Shown here one piece after another: positions 15,696-24,486 of a DNA stretch of 64,000 bases. The stretch spans positions 1 to 64,000 of the forward strand of contig CAWBWO010000002.1 of NCBI GenBank assembly GCA_963792445.1, read 5' to 3'. Every line of letters begins with the position of its first letter. Positions within the stretch are counted from its first letter, which is position 1. The position numbers and the translations under genes were made by a program. This DNA comes from Rummeliibacillus sp963792445. GTDB lineage: Bacteria; Bacillota; Bacilli; Bacillales_A; Planococcaceae. Below the pieces are notes generated by a model. That model ran no database searches and was not told where the DNA came from. It saw only the letters and a list, made by a program, of their open reading frames with translations.

Positions 15696-17036
15696 ATGGG
15701 AAGAAAACAAATGAAATTAGGAGCATTCTTTTATCAACCAGGTCATCATTTAGCAAGTTGGCGCTATCCTTCTACGAAAACTAAGGAATCATTTACATTT
15801 GAATTTTGGAAAGAGCAAGCAATAACTGCTGAACGCGGAAAGTTTGATATGATTTTCTTCGCAGATGTATTTGCTCAAACGATAGAAGAACATAGTTTTT
15901 CGGGTTTAAAATTTGATCCAATCGTATTAATATCTGCACTTGCAGCTGTCACCAAAAAAATTGGTGTTGTTTCTACACTCACCACTACTTATAACGAACC
16001 TTATCATGTAGCTAGAAAATTTGCGGCGATCGATCATTTGTCAGGTGGAAGAGCAGGATGGAATATTGTTACATCCTCTAATCCAAAAGAGTCAACATTA
16101 TTTGGAAAGAATCAACATTTGGAACATGCAAAAAGGTATGAACGAGCTGAAGAATTTTTGAAAGTAGTAAAGAAATTATGGGGCTCAATTGAACGTAATG
16201 CAGTGATTATTGATAAAGAAAAAGGGCAATTTATAGATGTTAATAAAGTACATCAAGTGCAACATGAGGGAGAATGGTTTAAAATCAATGGATTACTTGA
16301 TACATTTGAAACACCACAAGGTCATCCAGTATTAGTGCAGGCAGGGTCCTCTGAGGCAGGAAAAGAATTTGCAGCAAAAACAGCTGAAGTTATTTTTACT
16401 GCATGGCAAACGTTAGAAGAAGGGCAAAGTTTTTACCGTGATGTGAAAAGTCGATTGGCAAAATACGGACGAGATGAAGATGACTTAAAAATAATGCCAG
16501 GTGTTTTTATTACGGTTGCCAAAACAGAAGAAGAAGCACGTGCAAAGCAACAAAAGCTTAATAGTTATATTACTGAAGAAATGGGGATTGCTTATCTAAA
16601 TAATTTCACAGGTGTTGATTTAACCGGATATAACGTCAATGATCCATTACCAGATATTGCGCCTAGTGATGACCCTACTAACCCTCAAATACGGTATCAT
16701 TTAATTCGAAATTTAGCGATACGCGAACAATTAACATCGATAAAAGATGTTTATGAAAAGGTTGCTGGAGCAAGAGGACATCGTGAAATCGTTGGAACGC
16801 CATCACAAATAGCTGATCAGTTAGAGGATTGGTTTGTAAATGAAGCTGCTGATGGATTTAATATCATGTCACCACATTTTCCTGAAGGATTTAATGACAT
16901 CGTTGATCTAGTTATTCCTGAATTACAGCGTAGAGGACTATTTCGTACAGAGTACGATGGAGAGACATTGCGTGATCATTTAGGACTCAAAATGCCTACA
17001 TTCCATGTTCAAAATGCGGAAGTTCTTTCAGAATAG
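15696..17036 (+). CDS. FMN-dependent monooxygenase, NtaA/SnaA/DszA family (LLM class)
   Basis: A 446-residue luciferase-like monooxygenase that uses FMNH2 and oxygen. Hallmarks of the NtaA/SnaA/DszA group are the start KLGAFFYQPGHHLASWR, then GKFDMIFFADVF, LSGGRAGWNIVTS and HPVLVQAGSSEAGKEFAA. Length (~440) agrees with that group and exceeds bacterial luciferase and SsuD. Family members attack nitrilotriacetate, dibenzothiophene sulfone and other organosulfur compounds. Placed 41 bp after the binding-protein gene, it probably oxidises the imported substrate. No flavin reductase gene is in the operon, so reduced flavin must come from elsewhere. Confidence 0.88.
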   Translation: MGRKQMKLGAFFYQPGHHLASWRYPSTKTKESFTFEFWKEQAITAERGKFDMIFFADVFAQTIEEHSFSGLKFDPIVLISALAAVTKKIGVVSTLTTTYNEPYHVARKFAAIDHLSGGRAGWNIVTSSNPKESTLFGKNQHLEHAKRYERAEEFLKVVKKLWGSIERNAVIIDKEKGQFIDVNKVHQVQHEGEWFKINGLLDTFETPQGHPVLVQAGSSEAGKEFAAKTAEVIFTAWQTLEEGQSFYRDVKSRLAKYGRDEDDLKIMPGVFITVAKTEEEARAKQQKLNSYITEEMGIAYLNNFTGVDLTGYNVNDPLPDIAPSDDPTNPQIRYHLIRNLAIREQLTSIKDVYEKVAGARGHREIVGTPSQIADQLEDWFVNEAADGFNIMSPHFPEGFNDIVDLVIPELQRRGLFRTEYDGETLRDHLGLKMPTFHVQNAEVLSE

Positions 17037-17052
17037 TAAAAGTTCGTTCAAA

Positions 17053-17088
17053 TAAACCCCCAACATTTTAAAATGTTGGGGGTTCTTA
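17053..17088 (+). terminator. Terminator of the ABC/monooxygenase operon
   Basis: AACCCCCAACATTTT pairs with AAAATGTTGGGGGTT, a near-perfect long stem; it may also serve the convergent rnjA transcript. Confidence 0.85.
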
Positions 17089-17112
17089 TTCAAAGTTTTT
17101 AAAATTGATCTA

Positions 17113-18780
17113 TCAAACTTCCATAATAATTGGCAAAATCATTGGACGGCGCTTTGTTTTTTCAAACAAGTATGGTCCTAATACGTCTGTAATCTCGTTC
17201 TTTAATTCAGACCATTGCGTTGTCTTTTCTTGTAATGTTTGTTGTAAGTGTTTGTTTAACATCTGCTGAGCTTCGTTTATCATCATACCTGATTCTCGCA
17301 TGTAAACAAAGCCACGAGAGATAATGTCAGGACCAGAAACGATTTTTTGTTGTTCCATATCCACACTTACTACAACTATTACAAGCCCTTCTTCAGATAG
17401 GATACGACGATCGCGTAATACGATATTACCGATATCACCAATACCATTTCCATCAATATAGACAGCGCCTGATTGGATACGACCCGCAACATGTGCTTCA
17501 TCAGAACTTAATGCTAGTACTTCACCATTTTCCATGATAAAGATATTGTCAGGATCCACATCACAATCTTCTGCTAAGCTTGCATGCATACGAAGCATAC
17601 GATACTCACCATGAATTGGCATGAAGAATTTAGGTTTGATTAGACGTAGCATTAATTTTTGTTCTTGTTGAGAACCATGACCTGAAGTATGGATGTTATT
17701 TAGTGAACCGTGAATAACTTCTGCACCTGCACGATATAACAAATTGATTGTTTTGTTAACGCTAATTGTATTTCCTGGGATTGGTGAAGAAGAAAATACA
17801 ACAGTATCGCCAGGTTGAATTTGTATTTGTCTGTGTGTACCGTTAGCAATTCGTGAAAGAGCAGCCATTGGTTCGCCTTGACTTCCTGTACAAAGAATCA
17901 TCACTTCATTTGCAGGTAAGCGGTTTAAAGTTTGAGTGTCTACAAATGTTTCTTTTGGAGCAGTAATGTATCCTAATTCACGCCCAATAGTAATCGCATT
18001 ATCCATACTTCTACCAAAAACAGCTACTTTACGACCGTGTTTTGCTGCTGCATCTGTCACTTGTTTTAAACGGTGAATATTTGAAGCAAAAGTTGCGAAA
18101 ATAATACGAGATTCTACTTTGCGAAGTATTTCATCAATACTTTCGCCGACTTTACGTTCTGACATTGTAAATTCAGGGCGTTCAGCGTTCGTACTATCTG
18201 ATAATAAGCAAAGAACACCATCTCGACCGATTTCAGCCATTTTAGTCAAGTTAGCTGGCTCTCCAACTGGTGTAAAATCAAATTTGAAGTCACCAGTATG
18301 TACGATATTACCAGGTGGTGTTTTTACAACAATTCCAAACGCATCTGGAATACTATGAGTTGTTCTAAAGAAACTCACAGAAGTTTTACGGAACTTAATC
18401 ACGTCATCCTCTTGAATTTCGATGAGTTTTGTTTGACGTAATAAGCCGTGCTCGTCCAATTTGTTACGTAATAAACCTAGAGCTAATTTACCACCATAAA
18501 CTGGTATGTTAATCTGACGAAGTAAATACGGGATACCACCAATATGGTCTTCGTGACCGTGTGTGATAAATAGCCCTTTAATTTTATCAACATTTCTTAC
18601 TAAATAAGTGTAATCAGGGATTACATAGTCGATTCCAAGAAGATCATCTTCAGGGAATTTAATACCTGCATCAATTAAAATAATTTCATCTTGAAATTGA
18701 ACTGCATAAGTATTTTTACCGATTTCGCCCAGTCCGCCGAGTGCGAAAACCGCAGTTTGGTCATTTTTGACAAACTTCAT
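17113..18780 (-). CDS. rnjA: Ribonuclease J1
   Basis: A 555-residue metallo-beta-lactamase/beta-CASP nuclease of the cytoplasm with 5'-to-3' exonuclease and endonuclease activity, central to mRNA turnover in Firmicutes. The zinc motif HGHEDH is at residues 74-79, and the beta-CASP part contains CLLSDSTNAERPEFT, IFATFASNIHR, and the later ILCTGSQGEP and SGHGSQQE. Length matches B. subtilis RNase J1 (555). It is 4 bp downstream of rpoY in the same operon, the arrangement seen in B. subtilis (ykzG-rnjA). Confidence 0.97.
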   Translation of the reverse strand: MKFVKNDQTAVFALGGLGEIGKNTYAVQFQDEIILIDAGIKFPEDDLLGIDYVIPDYTYLVRNVDKIKGLFITHGHEDHIGGIPYLLRQINIPVYGGKLALGLLRNKLDEHGLLRQTKLIEIQEDDVIKFRKTSVSFFRTTHSIPDAFGIVVKTPPGNIVHTGDFKFDFTPVGEPANLTKMAEIGRDGVLCLLSDSTNAERPEFTMSERKVGESIDEILRKVESRIIFATFASNIHRLKQVTDAAAKHGRKVAVFGRSMDNAITIGRELGYITAPKETFVDTQTLNRLPANEVMILCTGSQGEPMAALSRIANGTHRQIQIQPGDTVVFSSSPIPGNTISVNKTINLLYRAGAEVIHGSLNNIHTSGHGSQQEQKLMLRLIKPKFFMPIHGEYRMLRMHASLAEDCDVDPDNIFIMENGEVLALSSDEAHVAGRIQSGAVYIDGNGIGDIGNIVLRDRRILSEEGLVIVVVSVDMEQQKIVSGPDIISRGFVYMRESGMMINEAQQMLNKHLQQTLQEKTTQWSELKNEITDVLGPYLFEKTKRRPMILPIIMEV

Positions 18781-18784
18781 TTAA

Positions 18785-18994
18785 TTAGAATTGCTCCAAT
18801 TTGTAATGTTCGCTTGCTTGTTCGTATTCTAGATAATTTCCTTCAAGCAATTGAATAAATTCGATGTTGAAACCACGGCCTTGAAGTTTTTCACGGACTT
18901 CACGAACATCCTCTGCTTCAAGGTATAAGCTTTTAGTATTTTCGCGAACTGGTACTTCAAGCGCATTTTCTTGATAATAAACTTTGAAAATCAT
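18785..18994 (-). CDS. rpoY: RNA polymerase epsilon subunit
   Basis: A 69-residue small subunit of Firmicutes RNA polymerase, beginning MIFKVYYQENALEVPVREN. The start at 18994 is selected because AAAGGAGAG lies 8 bases upstream; an in-frame start 27 bases further up has no site. The sequence contains the conserved RENTKSLYLEAED and FNIEFIQLLEG..LEYEQ parts of the YkzG family. It precedes rnjA by 4 bp, so expression is coupled. Confidence 0.93.
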   Translation of the reverse strand: MIFKVYYQENALEVPVRENTKSLYLEAEDVREVREKLQGRGFNIEFIQLLEGNYLEYEQASEHYKLEQF

Positions 18995-19067
18995 TTTTTT
19001 GCTCTCCTTTAACACGTTCAAAATTATTTCATTTCCTTTATATTATCATGTAGGTAAACTAAAATAA

Positions 19068-19093
19068 AGAAAAGCCCTTCAAAATATGAAGGG
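19068..19093 (-). terminator. Terminator of the 23-codon gene
   Basis: GCCCTTCA and TGAAGGGC (19073-19093) form a stem followed on the minus strand by TTTTCTTTATTTT. It lies 11 bases after the small ORF stop. Confidence 0.75.
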
Positions 19094-19103
19094 CAAAGTA
19101 AAT

Positions 19104-19175
19104 TTAAGCTATGGTTTTTTTCTCGAGTAAGCCACGGAGCCTTTTCAATAGTTGTTTTTTAAGACGTTTAAACAT
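19104..19175 (-). CDS. Putative 23-residue cationic amphipathic peptide
   Basis: A short reading frame starting MFKRLKKQLLKRLRGLL, rich in Lys/Arg with leucines spaced every three to four residues, so it would form an amphipathic basic helix. Support for a real gene: AAGGAGTG 7 bases before the ATG, a consensus promoter just upstream (19197-19225) and a terminator 11 bases after the stop. It lies alone between rpoY-rnjA and ykrA. I do not recognise a family; it could be a membrane-active or regulatory peptide, or the transcript could act as an RNA. Confidence 0.6.
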   Translation of the reverse strand: MFKRLKKQLLKRLRGLLEKKTIA

Positions 19176-19196
19176 GGCATATCACTCCTTATGGTT

Positions 19197-19225
19197 AGTA
19201 TACTATCCAACATTGAAAATGTAAA
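19197..19225 (-). promoter_or_regulatory. SigA promoter of the 23-codon gene
   Basis: On the minus strand TTTACA (19220-19225) and TATACT (19197-19202) with a 17-bp spacer; the expected start is within a few bases of the ribosome site, giving a short leader. Confidence 0.7.
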
Positions 19226-19290
19226 GGTGATTTACTTAACAGTAACAAATAATAAATAAAAATTAATAATGAGAGGTTGTTAGAAAAAGA

Positions 19291-20067
19291 ATGAAAAAGA
19301 AAATATTGTTTTTTGATATTGATGGAACCCTTTATAATTCAGAGAAAAAGCTTCCGCAGGCAACCTATGACGCAATTCAACAAGCGAAGGAGATGGGGCA
19401 TGAGGTTGTAATTGCAACTGGACGTTCGCCATTCTTTTTAAAGCCAGTTTTAGATGAACTTGGTTTGAACTCATTTGTAAGTTTTAATGGACAATACGTT
19501 GTTTACAAAGGACAGGTTATTTCTAAACGACCGATTCCTATTGAAACGATCGAAAGATTAGTAGCTCAAGCATCAGCAGAAAATAATCCAATTGTCTATT
19601 TAGATGATGTTAGAATGACTTCTGCAGCAAAAGATGATTTGAAAGTACGCGTAAGCATGGATTCACTGTTCTACCCGATGCCAGAAGTAGATGAAGAATA
19701 TTATAAGCAATCCGATACTTATCAAATTTTGTTATATGTCGATCAAGAAGATGAAAAGAGATATGCTGCATTATATCCAGAGTTAAAATTAATTCGTTGG
19801 CATGAATTTTCAGTGGATGTCATTAATCAAGATGTGTCAAAAGCATATGGTATTGAGCAATTTTTAAAACATACAAATTTCGATATTGAAGATGCCATTG
19901 CTTTTGGTGATGGTCTTAATGATGTTGAAATGTTACAAGCTGTAGGCACAAGTGTTGCAATGGGGAATGGTCATGAAAAAGCGAAAGAAGTTGCTACTTT
20001 TGTAACGGATCATGTTGATTGTGATGGGTTATCGAAAGCGATGAAAAAATTAGGATTATGTGAATAA
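19291..20067 (+). CDS. ykrA: HAD-superfamily phosphatase, Cof type
   Basis: A 258-residue cytoplasmic phosphatase of the Cof/type IIB HAD group. Motif I is FFDIDGTLYNS near the N-terminus, motif II is VIATGRSP, and motifs III/IV appear as the lysine region DVSKAYGIEQFL and AFGDGLNDVEML. The cap domain lies between. Substrate unknown, probably sugar phosphates or nucleotides. Position between rpoY-rnjA and def matches ykrA in B. subtilis. Ribosome site GAGAGG is about 14 bases upstream of the ATG, somewhat distant. Confidence 0.85.
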   Translation: MKKKILFFDIDGTLYNSEKKLPQATYDAIQQAKEMGHEVVIATGRSPFFLKPVLDELGLNSFVSFNGQYVVYKGQVISKRPIPIETIERLVAQASAENNPIVYLDDVRMTSAAKDDLKVRVSMDSLFYPMPEVDEEYYKQSDTYQILLYVDQEDEKRYAALYPELKLIRWHEFSVDVINQDVSKAYGIEQFLKHTNFDIEDAIAFGDGLNDVEMLQAVGTSVAMGNGHEKAKEVATFVTDHVDCDGLSKAMKKLGLCE

Positions 20068-20108
20068 AAAAAGGAGTTGACCGCATGAAAATGGGTCAAC
20101 TCCTTTTT
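20068..20108. terminator. Bidirectional terminator between ykrA and def
   Basis: A perfect 15-bp stem, AAAAAGGAGTTGACC (20068-20082) with GGTCAACTCCTTTTT (20094-20108), between convergent genes. Confidence 0.9.
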
Positions 20109-20661
20109 AATCTTCTAATGGATGTGCATTTGGAATTTCAGCGAATGGGTTGTCCTTATTTATATGATCGTAGAACATAATACCATTCAAGTGATCTAAT
20201 TCATGTTGGAAAGCGATAGCAGGAAGTCCTTTTAAACGCATTTTCTTTTCTTCGCCTTCTGGAGTGAAAAATTTGACAGTAATACGTGCATGTCTTGGTA
20301 CATAACCGGGTATATCTTGGTCTACGGATAAGCACCCTTCACCTACAGATATATATGTACCTTCAACTGAATGGCTGACAATCTTTGGGTTAATAACAAC
20401 CATACTAATTTGTTTTCCTTTACTGTCTGGTAAATGTAAAGCAAACATTCTTTTTGAAACATTTACTTGTGGTGCTGCAATACCAATCCCTGAACGCAAA
20501 CCATGTTTATCAGCAATTTCAGGGTCTTGACTATTAATTAAAAATTGTAGTAAATCTTCTCCAAGTTTTTTATCTTCTATTGTTAAAGGGAAAGTCATTT
20601 CTTTTGCAACTTCACGCAAAGTAGGATGACCATCTCTAATTACATCGTGCATTAAAATCAT
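20107..20661 (-). CDS. def: Peptide deformylase
   Basis: A 184-residue metalloenzyme that removes the formyl group from nascent N-terminal methionine. The three hallmark motifs are GIGIAAPQ, EGCLSV and QHELDHLNG, with the metal ligands Cys, His and His. Insertions between motifs and the length are those of the type 2 (Gram-positive) enzymes such as B. subtilis DefB (YkrB), and the gene order agrees. The ATG at 20661 has AAGGAAGAG upstream. A second ATG at residue 4 is less favoured. Confidence 0.95.
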   Translation of the reverse strand: MILMHDVIRDGHPTLREVAKEMTFPLTIEDKKLGEDLLQFLINSQDPEIADKHGLRSGIGIAAPQVNVSKRMFALHLPDSKGKQISMVVINPKIVSHSVEGTYISVGEGCLSVDQDIPGYVPRHARITVKFFTPEGEEKKMRLKGLPAIAFQHELDHLNGIMFYDHINKDNPFAEIPNAHPLED

Positions 20662-20830
20662 TTTGCTCTTCCTTTCAAAAAAAGTTCAATACTAATTATA
20701 ACTTACTATCCTGTTCATTCAATCAAAAGTCACCTTCTTTAGTTAAAAAGTTTGTTATAGATATGAAGGAAAAGGTAATAATTGTAGTGATAAAACTGTG
20801 TTAGTAAAGCTTGTAAATGTAATACTGTTG

Positions 20831-20994
20831 TATAATACAGATGATTTAGGTTTATAATACAGAGTTATTAGTTAGAAGTTTCAAAAAATACGCAATGATT
20901 AAGAATACTAAGGTTGACTGATGAATTTTAATTCAGTATATTTTAAATTAATAGTTGTTGTATTACTAATTTTATGTTAATTTTATAATACAGA
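20831..20994 (+). repeat. Three TATAATACAGA motifs before pdhA
   Basis: The 11-mer TATAATACAGA occurs at 20831-20841, 20853-20863 and 20984-20994 in the 353-bp pdh upstream region. Each contains a -10-like TATAAT. They may be alternative promoters or binding sites; no regulator is evident. Confidence 0.45.
20914..20942 (+). promoter_or_regulatory. SigA promoter of the pdh operon
   Basis: TTGACT (20914-20919) and TATATT (20937-20942) with a 17-bp spacer, about 70 bases before pdhA. The spacer carries an imperfect dyad (ACTGATGAATT with AATTCAGT). Confidence 0.6.
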
Positions 20995-21014
20995 TATAAA
21001 GGAGATGTGATAAC

Positions 21015-22130
21015 ATGGCTTCTAAGCAAATTCAGCAATTTGATCCGGTAGCAAATTTACACGAGATCGAAGAGAAGTTTGAAATGTTCCAAATTTTAAA
21101 TGAAGAAGGGGAAATCGTAAATAAGGGGGCAGATCCACAGTTATCTGACGAAGAATTAGTGGAATTGATGAGTCGTATGGTATTTACTCGTATTTTAGAC
21201 CAACGTTCCATCTCATTAAACCGTCAAGGTCGTCTAGGATTCTACGCTCCAACTGCTGGGCAAGAGGCTTCTCAAATTGCTTCACATTATGCCCTTGAAA
21301 AAGAAGATTATATACTACCTGGTTACCGCGATGTACCTCAAATCGTATGGCATGGTCTTCCTTTATGGAAAGCATTCTTATGGTCAAGAGGACATTTTGT
21401 AGGCGGTCAAATACCTGAAGATGTGAATGTATTATCACCACAAATTATTATCGGTGCTCAATATGTTCAAACTGCAGGTGTTGCTCTAGGTATTCAAAAA
21501 CGCGGCAAAAAGGCTGTAGCCGTAACATATACAGGTGATGGCGGTTCATCACAAGGTGATTTCTATGAAGGAATTAACTTTGCAGGTGCTTTCAAATCAC
21601 CAGCTATTTTCATCGTACAAAATAACCAATATGCAATTTCAACACCACGTGAATTACAAACAGCTGCTTCAACAATTGCTCAAAAAGGGATTGCAGCAGG
21701 TATTCCAAGTATTCAAGTTGATGGTATGGATCCTTTAGCAGTTTATGTAGCAACACGTGATGCAAGAAAACGTGCAGTAGAAGGCTCAGGTCCATCATTA
21801 ATCGAAACAGTATGTTATCGTTATGGCCCACATACAATGGCCGGTGATGATCCAACACGTTACCGTACTTCAGAAACCGATTCTAAATGGGAAAAGAAAG
21901 ATCCAATCGTTCGTTTCCGTAAATTTTTAGAAGCAAAAGGTTTATGGAATGAAGAAAAAGAAGCAGAAGTAATTGCAAATGCAAAAGAAGAAATCAAAGC
22001 AGCTATCAAAAAAGCGGACGAGACACCAAAACAAAAAGTAACAGATCTAATCCGTAATATGAATGATGGCGAATTACCATATAACTTAAAAGAACAATAT
22101 GAAATCTACGCAGAAAAGGAGTCGAAGTAA
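21015..22130 (+). CDS. pdhA: Pyruvate dehydrogenase E1 component, alpha subunit
   Basis: A 371-residue subunit that, with PdhB, decarboxylates pyruvate using thiamine diphosphate and transfers the acetyl group to E2. The TPP motif is GDGGSSQGDFYEGINFAGAF (GDG...NN type), followed by NNQYAIST. The active-site loop region RYGPHTMAGDDPTRYR, with the phosphorylatable region of other kingdoms, is also present. AAAGGAGATG precedes the ATG. First gene of pdhABCD. Confidence 0.96.
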   Translation: MASKQIQQFDPVANLHEIEEKFEMFQILNEEGEIVNKGADPQLSDEELVELMSRMVFTRILDQRSISLNRQGRLGFYAPTAGQEASQIASHYALEKEDYILPGYRDVPQIVWHGLPLWKAFLWSRGHFVGGQIPEDVNVLSPQIIIGAQYVQTAGVALGIQKRGKKAVAVTYTGDGGSSQGDFYEGINFAGAFKSPAIFIVQNNQYAISTPRELQTAASTIAQKGIAAGIPSIQVDGMDPLAVYVATRDARKRAVEGSGPSLIETVCYRYGPHTMAGDDPTRYRTSETDSKWEKKDPIVRFRKFLEAKGLWNEEKEAEVIANAKEEIKAAIKKADETPKQKVTDLIRNMNDGELPYNLKEQYEIYAEKESK

Positions 22131-22133
22131 CCG

Positions 22134-23112
22134 ATGGCACAAATGACAATGATTCAAGCAATTACAGACGCACTTCGTTGTGAATTAAAAGATGACGAAA
22201 ACGTGCTAGTATTCGGTGAAGACGTTGGTGTGAACGGTGGGGTATTCCGTGCAACTGAAGGTCTTCAAAAAGAATTTGGTGAGGATCGTGTATTTGATAC
22301 ACCACTTGCTGAATCTGGTATTGGCGGACTTGCAATTGGTCTTGCACTTCAAGGATTCCGCCCAGTTCCAGAAATTCAATTCTTCGGCTTCGTATTATGA
22401 AGTAATGGATTCAATTAGCGGTCAATTAGCACGTATTCGATATCGTTCAGGTGGTAGTCTTTCTGCACCTGTAACTATTCGTTCTCCATTTGGTGGAGGT
22501 GTGCATACACCAGAAATGCACTCTGATAGTTTAGAAGGTTTAGTAGCATCCCAACCAGGACTAAAAGTAGTTGTCCCATCTACACCATATGATGCGAAAG
22601 GCCTTTTGATTTCATCTATTCGTGATAATGACCCAGTAGTCTTTTTAGAACACTTAAAACTTTATCGTTCATTCCGTGAAGAAGTACCAGAAGAATCTTA
22701 TACAATTCCTCTAGGTAAAGCAGATGTGAAACGTGAAGGTAAAGATTTATCGATTTTTTCTTATGGTGCAATGGTTCATGAATCATTAAAAGCAGCTGAA
22801 GCATTAGAAAAAGAAAATTATTCTGTTGAAGTTGTTGACTTACGTACAATTCAACCATTAGATATTGAAACAATTATTGCTTCTGTAGAAAAAACAGGCC
22901 GTGCAATTGTTGTACAAGAAGCTCAAAAACAAGCAGGTATCGCAGCTAATGTAGTAAGTGAAATTACAGAACGAGCTATCTTAAGTCTAGAAGCTCCAGT
23001 ACTTCGAGTAACTGCACCTGATACAGTATATCCATTCCCACAAGCAGAAGCTGTTTGGTTACCAAACTCAAAAGACATCGTAGCAACTGCTAAAAAAGTT
23101 CTAGAATTCTAA
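22134..23112 (+). pseudogene. pdhB: Pyruvate dehydrogenase E1 component, beta subunit, interrupted by a frameshift
   Basis: The first frame (from 22134) gives a normal PdhB N-terminus, MAQMTMIQAITDALR-like through PEIQFFGFV, then stops at 22400. A second frame continues YEVMDSISGQLARIRYRSGG to a normal C-terminus ending KKVLEF at 23112. One extra T in GTATTATGAA (22395/22396) explains the break; without it the protein would be about 325 residues, the usual length. All other conserved parts are present. Because the rest of the operon is intact and essential to aerobic carbon flow, a sequence error is more likely than a true loss. Confidence 0.9.
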
Positions 23113-23142
23113 CTCTATTTAAAAACGAAAGGGATGACTTAC

Positions 23143-24483
23143 ATGGCATATAAATTTCGCTTACCTGATATTGGTGAAGGAATCCATGAAGGAGAAATCG
23201 TAAAATGGTTTGTTAAACCAGGGGATAAGATTGAAGAAGATGCACTACTAGCAGAAGTTCAAAATGATAAAGCAGTAGTTGAAATTCCTTCTCCAGTAGA
23301 AGGTACAGTTGAAAAAGTACTTGTTGAAGAAGGTACTTTAACAACTGTCGGTACAGTACTTTTAGAAATTGACGCACCTGGATATGAAGACCTTGAACTT
23401 CATGGACACCAAGACGAAGAAGATACAGCTGAGACAGAAGCACAAGTTCAAGCAACTGCTGAATCTGGAAAGAAAGTTGAAAAGGAACCTGCTGAAAAAC
23501 AAGTACAATCTGAATCTGCAGTGGAAGTTAAAGAAACAGAAGCTTCTTCAACAACTCGAGTAATCGCGATGCCTTCAGTTCGTAAATTTGCACGTGACAA
23601 CGGTATTGATATTAACCAAGTAGTTGGTACGGGAAAAAATGGCCGTATCCTAAAAGAAGATATTGAAGCGTATAAAAATGGCGATTCAAAACAACCTGTA
23701 GTAGAAGCAGAAACTTCAAAACAAGTGGAAGAGTCATCAGTAGTTGAAGCTCAAACAGCACCTGTTGTACTAGAAGGGGAATTCCCAGAAACACGAGAAA
23801 AAATGTCTGGAATTCGTCGTGCAATTGCAAAAGCAATGGTTCACTCTAAACAAACAGCACCACATGTTACTTTGATGGATGAAGTAGATGTTACAGAATT
23901 AGTTGCACATCGTAAAAAATTCAAAGCAATTGCTGCAGAAAAAGGTATTAAGTTAACATATTTACCTTATGTAGTAAAAGCATTGGTAAGCACTTTACGT
24001 GAATTCCCTGAATTCAATCGTTCATTTGATGATGCAACTCAAGAAATTATTCAAAAACATTATTACAATATTGGCATTGCAGCTGATACAGAAAAAGGTC
24101 TTCTTGTACCTGTTATCAAGCATGCAGATCGCAAGTCTGTATTTGCAGTATCTGACGAAATTAACCAATTAGCAACAAAAGCTCGTGAAGGTAAATTAGC
24201 TCCAAATGAAATGAAGGGTGCTTCATGCTCTATTACCAATATCGGTTCTGCAGGAGGTCAATGGTTTACTCCAGTAATTAATCATCCTGAAGTAGCAATT
24301 TTAGGTATTGGTAGAATTTCAGAAAAACCTGTAATAAAAAATGGTGAAATTGTAGCCGCACCTGTGTTAGCATTATCATTGAGCTTTGATCATCGAATGA
24401 TCGACGGCGCGACTGCTCAACATGCGTTAAATCATATTAAACGTTTATTGAGTGAGCCTGAACTATTATTAATGGAGGCGTAA
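23143..24483 (+). CDS. pdhC: Pyruvate dehydrogenase E2 component, dihydrolipoamide acetyltransferase
   Basis: A 446-residue core enzyme. One N-terminal lipoyl domain carries the lipoylated lysine Lys43 in VQNDKAVVEI, followed by an acidic/Gln-rich linker, a peripheral subunit-binding domain (MPSVRKFARDNGIDINQVVGTG-like) and the catalytic domain ending with SFDHRMIDGA, whose histidine is catalytic. The start at 23143 is preferred because AAAGGG lies 9 bases upstream; the earlier in-frame ATG at 23134 abuts the site. Confidence 0.95.
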   Translation: MAYKFRLPDIGEGIHEGEIVKWFVKPGDKIEEDALLAEVQNDKAVVEIPSPVEGTVEKVLVEEGTLTTVGTVLLEIDAPGYEDLELHGHQDEEDTAETEAQVQATAESGKKVEKEPAEKQVQSESAVEVKETEASSTTRVIAMPSVRKFARDNGIDINQVVGTGKNGRILKEDIEAYKNGDSKQPVVEAETSKQVEESSVVEAQTAPVVLEGEFPETREKMSGIRRAIAKAMVHSKQTAPHVTLMDEVDVTELVAHRKKFKAIAAEKGIKLTYLPYVVKALVSTLREFPEFNRSFDDATQEIIQKHYYNIGIAADTEKGLLVPVIKHADRKSVFAVSDEINQLATKAREGKLAPNEMKGASCSITNIGSAGGQWFTPVINHPEVAILGIGRISEKPVIKNGEIVAAPVLALSLSFDHRMIDGATAQHALNHIKRLLSEPELLLMEA

Positions 24484-24486
24484 AAA

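Noticed and set aside
21184..21441. Minus-strand open frames opposite the pdh genes, and similar ones opposite pycA and typA
   Set aside because: They mirror strong coding sequence, are rich in Leu/His/Gln as antisense frames of AT-rich genes are, and lack ribosome sites.
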